64,000 nt of DNA from Sanderia malayensis (Eukaryota > Cnidaria > Scyphozoa > Semaeostomeae > Pelagiidae): positions 2,670,180 through 2,734,179 of the forward strand of contig RQOL01000863.1 of NCBI GenBank assembly GCA_013076295.1, read 5' to 3'. Within the stretch, counting starts at the first letter, position 1. Each line of letters starts with the position of its first letter. The notes under the pieces were generated by a model. It was not told the DNA's origin. It worked only from the letters and a program-made list of their open reading frames with translations, and did no database searches. Positions 60,601 through 64,000 of this stretch are shown here, piece by piece. Position numbers and translations under genes: made by a program.

Positions 60601-63600
60601 CGTTGAAAGCTTTCTTACCATTGATTTTGAGTGCATTTTGGAGAATATCCAGGCTGATGGTGACGAGAAGGTAGTTCGTTTTCTCAACCATTCCCCTAAC
60701 CATTACATTTCTTTTCCCTTGTTCCTTATTCTCAATTTTGCTCGTTCGCTCCCACCCCTATACAAGTGGTCAATTAGAACTGAACAATGGCATCACTTTT
60801 TAATTCCTTTCATTATCGTCATTTTGTTGTTTGGAAAAACGTAGGCATTATGTTTTTAATCAACAAAGTGTGTTTTCCTCGCCAGCTTCATTGTTCATTG
60901 CGAGAACTCATTGTGGAACTGCAGTCAAAACACGACCAGGTCCGCTCAGAAATACAAGAACGCCTAAACAGAATAGCAAGTCTTGATGAATCTGCTAATG
61001 CGACTCCGTGCGATTCTGGAGTAGAAGACAATGATGACGTCAGATCGAATCACAGTGAAATCGGCAGCGAGGCAAGCAGCAGATTGAGTCTGACAAGATT
61101 ACCTCATATTGATGTCGACAGTGTGTTGAGAAGGGCAACCAGTGCTGTTGTCAGCAAAATCGTCTCATCTGGTGGGTACACAATGCCATTCTTTCAAAAC
61201 TATAAATTGTTTGTACCACCCAACCCCTTGTTTTTCTCATCCGCACTTTCAAAGTTTCTGCCTCAAAATCCGGATATATTACTCCGCAGTTATTCTAAGA
61301 TTCTAAGGTTTGCCCCCCTCCCCCCGCATTTTATAGTTCATGCTGCTATTCTTTTAGAGGCTATGCCTTGAGGCTCTTAACAATTTTTCTTGGCGGCTCA
61401 CAGCTTTTTTTTGACGACTCATTCATTGCATTTATTTTGATAAACTCACTGACGTGCTGTGTTGTGCTAATAAATAATCCATGTTATTTTCATATTTTAC
61501 TGTGTTGTTTTGAATTTCTTTGAAGGTTTTATGAAAAAGGCATTACAGGAAGTCTTGCAAGCGGATGCTACCCATGATCCACTACAACAACAGCAACCAT
61601 TGAAATCATCTTCACACTCGCAGTCAAAATCTCCAGAAGTATGTCAGACCGAGGCAGCCTCGTCTTCAACATTCAGCAGTAATAGCAAAAGTAGCCAGCC
61701 AGAGGACAAGCCTATAGCCAAAGAAACAGTTATGGGTAACCTAGAAGGAAAATCTAATGATGCAGCAGTGTTTGGTGATGACTTGGATGGCAACATGCAT
61801 TTTAGGTAGGGTGGCTGCTTACTTAATATACTTCTATGCTTAATAAATTTATATCATTTGTAGATGGGATGAATTGATATTTTAAGAATATGTTGAATGT
61901 TTGAATTGCAGGTCGAGCACTCATATTGGAAGACGAAGAAAGAAGGCCAAGGTAGTCACTGTTGGTAAGTTACTGTTAGATCAAGGTGGAGTGGGTGAAG
62001 AACGAAATACATATTGCATGAACACACATACACTTTGCCTCTGGTCTTCTCTGACATAATCGAATCAATTCCAACACATACGTTATTCCCTTTGTGTGAA
62101 ACTGCGTGAAATAGTTAACAGGGTTCATATTGTTTTTATACAATTTCTTCTTATTGTTTTATTTATTGCTGTGCTGGATACATATAGAATAGAAACGATA
62201 AACAGCAATGGTGTTTGGTCTAGCCGCGAGCCCTTGAACCTTCCAAAGAAAGCTCTGAATAAGTTTTTCAAAAAATATAAGAATGCTATATTTGTTTTTC
62301 AATTGAAAGAAAAGTTTTTGAATTTTCTGTATTCAGAATTTTTTTGCATTTTTTTTATTTTTTAAAGTGAATCGGAATTTCAAAGATATACACTTTAAAT
62401 GGCTGTATTAATTTTTTTTTTTTATTTATTTATATTTTTCTTGGATCCTGTGCACACGAGAGCTGATTTTGGCGCCGCTCCATCAAAATTTGGCTCGCGT
62501 GCACACGATAAGATAACAGATCCTAAAACCTTTCCGTGTACACGTGATTCGATCCACATAGCCTCGTTCTGGGGCACACGAGCATTGTATTTGAGGCCAA
62601 AGCTCCTCTAACCTTGACCATAGTCAATAGAAAATACTATTGACTATGGTCAAGGTATTTTCTATTGACTATGCCTTGACAAACCATTGATAGGGCTTAA
62701 AGTTTGCATGAGACGAAAAGAAGTTGTAGTTGCCTTGAAAATTACTCAATTGAAAGCGTAATTATAGTCCTGAACATTATTGATACAAGTGATAAGAGTG
62801 TGCTAATATAACCTAGCATATGTTTCCTTCTCGGACCCATTATTCATAATGGGAATAATAATATTATTTTTTGAACTGGCGCGCAAAAAATAATAAAACC
62901 AAACCAATGAAACAAAACAAACTCGGAAATTATAGCCTCGCTCTCGCATTTATTGGAAAGTTAGCCTCGTTTCCTATCCGTACCAGTTTGGAACGGATCC
63001 AAATGGATCCGCTCTCGTGTGCTGTTTATCTGAATGCTTTGTATTTTTTATTGCTTAGATTTTGAATCTCCAAGGAAGGACGACATGCTAACTCACCACC
63101 AAAGAAGCGGTAACTTAGTAATTTCTTCTCGAATTTTCCGCCAGATTTCTTGAAGTCCCTGCTAGATCTTTCAAGGGCCCCATTAGATCTCTATAAGTCC
63201 TTTATAATTTTTGAATCTTTCTGTTTTGCTGGAATTTCGCACACATTTCTGTTTTTCTTAGATGGTGGTGATAAAACGAATATTAGAAGGCAATTGTCTT
63301 TAGGAGCTACGATTCCTTATTCACCACATCAAGATGTGAGCAATTTCAATTATATTTAATTGTAAAATTGCAATGAAGTTGATTTTTGTGATTTAATATC
63401 TTGCGTGATTTTATTTTCACGTGGACAAAATTGTGCATGTCCCAGTTTATTAAATGTTTGCTTGTTTAATGTGTTGTTAATGTTATCTTCGTTTATCATA
63501 GCGTAAAAGGCTGAGTTCATTGCCGAAACCAGCATTGTTCAACGAAGCAGATCAAGCTGTAGCAACCCGATTAGGCCAACAAAAATCAGCAGAAAATAAT

Positions 63601-64000
63601 CACCAGAAAATGCCAACAATTTTCAAGCATGCAAAGCAATTGGTTCGAAACATGATGCAGCATCAAAGCGAATCCCTGTCGTCGTCACGTGACCTGCTAG
63701 ATACCCAGTCTGATGAGAGGCATAAGCATGAAGCATCTGTGACGTCATTTGTGCTGACATCGCAAGAAGCTGTCAAGCACATCTCGAAGTTTGTCGATGT
63801 CACAGCCGCTTGTCGGTTCGTTTTCTTTCTTTATAACTTTGTCTCAGATGCATACAGGTTTTTACAACTTGGTCTCAGACAAATGCACACTATTAGCTAC
63901 AGCCGTTTTCTTAGATATATGCAGTCTACTTTGATTGCCCTATACAGTAAAAACCCACATGTAAGAACCTGTAAATTTCCATCCAGCCTATTGTTCCAAG
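57647..64000 (+). CDS. HPS5: HPS5 homologue, BLOC-2 subunit (partial)
   Basis: Subunit of BLOC-2, which acts in endosome-to-lysosome-related-organelle traffic. Exons: 57647-57727, 57862-57972, 58096-58157, 58244-58295, 58455-58586, 58705-58776, 58897-58961, 59071-59103, 59214-59304, 59505-59587, 59748-59825, 59935-60026, 60194-60333, 60566-60670, 60886-61171, 61526-61805, 61912-61964, 63262-63335, 63502-63815, then off the window; phases all agree. The N-terminal beta-propeller reads SPRLKYNSVAVSSSVICLG, LTALCWDDDSARLFIGDERG, IYAARPGSRLWEVDFNGQVL and NRYIVTWSGNGMYILDPS. Then comes a helical region and a long Ser/Gln-rich disordered stretch. Start ATG 57647 was chosen because the family residues before 'RLK' fit and the phase joins. 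The C-terminal half lies beyond the edge. Confidence 0.93.
61965..63261 (+). other. Large HPS5 intron
   Basis: About 1.3 kb, the longest HPS5 intron in the window. It holds the hairpin at 62611-62656 and otherwise no coding exon or complete element. Confidence 0.7.
62611..62656. repeat. Perfect hairpin: 20-bp arms, 6-nt loop
   Basis: ACCTTGACCATAGTCAATAG is followed, after AAAATA, by its exact reverse complement. A third partial arm (TCTATTGACTATGCCTTGAC) follows to about 62680. Confidence 0.95.

Overview
This is a eukaryotic, animal window. It is AT-rich, with intron-rich genes (GT-AG introns, mostly 100-900 bp), TATA boxes and AATAAA signals, many short inverted-repeat (MITE-like) elements, and a purely metazoan gene set (HPS5, FGFR1OP2/SIKE, fatty acyl-CoA reductase, class A GPCR, ETS factor, TMEM263). 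The mix of conserved introns, abundant short DNA-transposon derivatives and a YkuD-type gene suggests a marine invertebrate, probably a non-bilaterian (cnidarian or sponge) or another early branch. The species cannot be fixed from the sequence alone.

Layout: 1-4042 (-) cytosolic carboxypeptidase of the CCP2/CCP3 type, cut by the left edge. 4740-5720 holds a 139-bp tandem array carrying TTAGGG runs, lying between that gene and the divergent mitochondrial helicase Twinkle (5961-11816, +, 17 exons). 11817-21130 is gene-poor: a 669-bp TIR element and some possibly decayed minus-strand coding segments (13500-15236). 21209-24423 (+) is an ETS transcription factor with its own CCAAT/TATA promoter. 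26127-27068 (+) is an intronless secreted YkuD (L,D-transpeptidase-fold) protein. 28322-31986 (-) is a fatty acyl-CoA reductase (12 exons). 32300-33800 is a 184-bp satellite and 34111-34563 a hAT-type MITE.

35086-38718 (+) is a SIKE/FGFR1OP2 protein carrying an exceptional acidic C-terminal extension. It converges on RPS10 (39963-41296, -), which is divergent from TMEM263 (42052-43589, +). Repeats fill 43.9-45.9 kb. 46084-52165 (+) is an SLC5-type sodium-coupled transporter (15 exons) whose introns hold several MITEs. 53171-54028 (+) is an intronless orphan GPCR. 54477-57076 (-) is a cathepsin D-like aspartic protease (9 exons). 57647-64000 (+) is HPS5, which runs off the right edge.

No operon logic is expected. 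The genes are mostly independent housekeeping or physiological genes. Two share an endolysosomal theme (cathepsin D and HPS5/BLOC-2, head to head), and two share divergent promoters (CCP/Twinkle and RPS10/TMEM263). Exon chains were joined by eye from splice sites and reading phase. For the complete multi-exon genes (Twinkle, ETS, reductase, SIKE-like, RPS10, TMEM263, SLC5, protease) the exon lengths sum to whole codons, which supports the models.
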